9,261 nucleotides of DNA, from positions 1 through 9,261 of the forward strand of contig VSQE01000086.1 in the NCBI GenBank assembly GCA_009775705.1. The letters are read 5' to 3'. The notes below the pieces were generated by a model, which ran no database searches, was not told the origin of the DNA, and saw only the letters and a list, made by a program, of their open reading frames with translations. The position numbers were made by a program, and so were the translations under genes. The stretch comes from Prevotellamassilia sp. GTDB taxonomy: Bacteria; Bacteroidota; Bacteroidia; Bacteroidales; Bacteroidaceae. Positions 7,836 through 9,261 of this stretch are shown one piece after another (the first letter of the stretch is position 1; every line of letters begins with the position of its first letter).

Positions 7836-7873
7836 AAAAACTTAAATTTATTAGGTGTTAATAATTTGAATTG
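7836..7873 (-). promoter_or_regulatory. AT-rich leader in front of the major subunit gene
   Basis: These 38 bases between the DUF3868 stop and the major subunit start contain only six G or C, against roughly half G+C in the genes on both sides. No Shine-Dalgarno is present; an unstructured A/T-rich leader is the usual Bacteroidota way to get efficient initiation. I looked for the Bacteroides promoter pattern (TTTG, then TAnnTTTG). Only TAAATTTA, eight bases from the start codon and without a well-spaced upstream box, comes near. So I call a translation leader, not a promoter. Confidence 0.35.
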
Positions 7874-9261
7874 TCAGTCAATGTCGCCACGTTCCTTCAA
7901 CTCGTGCAATACTTTCCCGGCCTGCCGGAGGCCCATTCCAGCGGCCTTTTCCAGATACGCCACCGCAGCCTTATAGTCTTTCTCGCGCACGGCCAGCGCT
8001 CCGCGCGCATAGACGGCCTCGGCCGAGGTGCCGGCCTTGTCGAGATACCTGCGCGCCGTGACAAAATCATCGCGACGGATAGCGGCGTTGGCGGCATTGA
8101 GGTTTGCCACGGTATCGGTGGGGAACATGCGCACGGCCGTCTCGAAGACCTCCGTGAACTCCTCCGTGCCTGGTTCGTAACGGCCGGCAACAAGATAGAA
8201 TTCGTTAAGGCTCAGTTTCCGGGGATGTTCCGCCATAATGCGCCTGATCTCTTCCACATCGCTGAAGTTGCGGATGTTGTATTCAATGCGATAGTCGGTA
8301 CGCCTCAGGGCCGGATAGCAGTGCCGTAGCAGGAAACGGTACTCCTCCGGATAGGTCCGCTTTATTTTCGCCTCTTTGGCATCAGGCTCCATCGCGCTGT
8401 CTATCAAAGCCAGAATCTCCTCGCGATGGGCCAGATTGGATTGTTCCACATACCGGCGCAACCCCTCCCAGTTTTCCGGTTCGTAGTCCGTGCGGATGAT
8501 GCTGTCGGGAAAATGATACAACTGCCGGATATGCTTCTTGAGCGCCCCGGTACGCCCGATGGCCAGTTCCGTGTTGTGCGCATACGGACTTTCGGGCGAG
8601 GCGAAACCTTTGAGCCATACCGATGTGATAGTCACGTCCTTGTCCGTCCGCACCGAGTCTATCGTTCCCTCTATCTTCCCCAGCTCCGCCGTATTGCGGC
8701 GATAATCGGGATAGATCTCCGTCCGGTCCACAGGGAAGTCGATATAGGCCGAACCGGACAGCGAACGCACCTTCATGATTTCCGCCTCGGGCTGCACAAA
8801 TACCAGCTCGGGAAAAAAGGCTTCGTTGTGTCGGCCCAATATCCCTTCGTACTCCGCCAATATGCTGTGACAACAGCCCCAGTCGCTGCGATGGAACTTA
8901 AGCGTGGCTCCGTCCATCCATGTCCGGTATTCCATGAGGTTGTCGTAGCTCAGGCTGTCGGGCTTGTCGGAGGCGCGACAAACCGTCTCACGCTCGCCGG
9001 AGATGCTGCCGCTGCCGCCACGCACGTAAAAGTAATAGCGCCGGCGGCCGTAGATTCCTACCGCCGGCAAATCCAGCGAATCCCCGCCGTGCACCAGACG
9101 CGGCGTGAGCAGCACGGCACGGTTGGCATCCACGTGGAGACGGCTCATGTCAATGTCCATCTTCACGGAAAAATACTTATCGCTACGCTCCATTCTCAGA
9201 CGGCTGACGCTGACATCGGGAAGGATGTTTCCCGCCTCCTGCGCCCAGCCCTCGCGCATAA
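7874..9261 (-). CDS. DUF3868 protein with OmpA-like and TPR regions, N-terminus missing
   Basis: At least 461 residues, reading to the window edge. The residues before AQEAGNILPDVSVS look like the end of a signal peptide (W-A-Q-E), so the ATG two bases from the edge is probably internal and the true start lies beyond 9261. Residues about 6-120 match the DUF3868 beta-rich domain, which often precedes Mfa1-type genes. Residues about 170-330 look OmpA-like: AYIDFPVDRTEIYPDYR, then LKGFASPESPYAHNTELAIGRTGALKKHI (first part 217-235), where N229 and R236 match the conserved N and R but the usual aspartate before them is not evident. Residues about 350-455 hold TPR-like helices (NAANAAIRRDDFVTARRYLD and a second repeat ending YLEKAAGMG). 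It is probably a periplasmic or envelope factor tied to the fimbriae, perhaps contacting peptidoglycan. The exact role is unknown. It is the first gene seen in the operon, 38 bases before the major subunit gene. Confidence 0.85.
   Translation of the reverse strand, partial: MREGWAQEAGNILPDVSVSRLRMERSDKYFSVKMDIDMSRLHVDANRAVLLTPRLVHGGDSLDLPAVGIYGRRRYYFYVRGGSGSISGERETVCRASDKPDSLSYDNLMEYRTWMDGATLKFHRSDWGCCHSILAEYEGILGRHNEAFFPELVFVQPEAEIMKVRSLSGSAYIDFPVDRTEIYPDYRRNTAELGKIEGTIDSVRTDKDVTITSVWLKGFASPESPYAHNTELAIGRTGALKKHIRQLYHFPDSIIRTDYEPENWEGLRRYVEQSNLAHREEILALIDSAMEPDAKEAKIKRTYPEEYRFLLRHCYPALRRTDYRIEYNIRNFSDVEEIRRIMAEHPRKLSLNEFYLVAGRYEPGTEEFTEVFETAVRMFPTDTVANLNAANAAIRRDDFVTARRYLDKAGTSAEAVYARGALAVREKDYKAAVAYLEKAAGMGLRQAGKVLHELKERGDID

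Noticed and set aside
7836..7873. A Bacteroides sigma-ABfr promoter directly before the major subunit gene
   Set aside because: Only an imperfect -7 box (TAAATTTA) is present, eight bases from the start codon, and no TTTG box lies at the right distance.
1..9261. CRISPR arrays, tRNA or rRNA genes, insertion sequences, invertible promoter repeats
   Set aside because: No direct repeat array, cloverleaf, transposase or recombinase frame, or paired inverted repeats flanking a promoter was seen; the window is almost wholly filled by the five genes.

Overview
The window is one strand-coherent gene cluster. All five protein genes lie on the minus strand, so transcription runs from position 9261 towards position 1. 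The proteins are a Bacteroidales-type V pilus (Mfa/Fim fimbria) set: four lipoprotein precursors with Mfa1, FimB/Mfa2 and DUF4906 hallmarks, plus a DUF3868 protein. The lack of Shine-Dalgarno sequences, the A/T-rich sequence before start codons, and acidic residues after the lipobox cysteine also fit Bacteroidota. The families suggest a gut or oral Bacteroidales (Bacteroides, Phocaeicola, Parabacteroides or relatives). I cannot name the genus from the sequence.

Order in transcription: (1) 9261-7874, DUF3868 protein with OmpA-like and TPR regions, its N-terminal signal peptide cut off by the window edge; (2) 7835-6051, Mfa1-family major fimbrial subunit; (3) a 158-base gap with a strong stem-loop; (4) 5892-4840, FimB/Mfa2-family anchor subunit; (5) 4816-3395, accessory pilin-fold lipoprotein with a tyrosine-rich repeat tail; (6) 3371-87, 1094-residue DUF4906 protein with a cysteine-rich C-terminal domain that looks like a C-type-lectin/FISUMP fold, the likely tip adhesin. 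The other gaps are 38, 23 and 23 bases, so this is probably one operon.

Inferred working model: the lipoproteins are exported and lipidated. Trypsin-like cleavage after an arginine removes the first strand of each pilin, and C-terminal donor strands link subunits. The major subunit forms the shaft, the anchor ends it at the outer membrane, and the accessory and DUF4906 proteins form the tip. The DUF3868 protein is an envelope partner of unknown role. No promoter is visible in the window; it probably lies upstream of position 9261. The far left end (1-57) is a run of C and G homopolymers that looks like contig-end artefact rather than genomic sequence.

The system type is known. The most novel parts are the lectin-like tip domain, the OCRE-like aromatic tail of the accessory subunit, and the stem-loop (with a possible 24-codon ORF across it) between the major and anchor genes.
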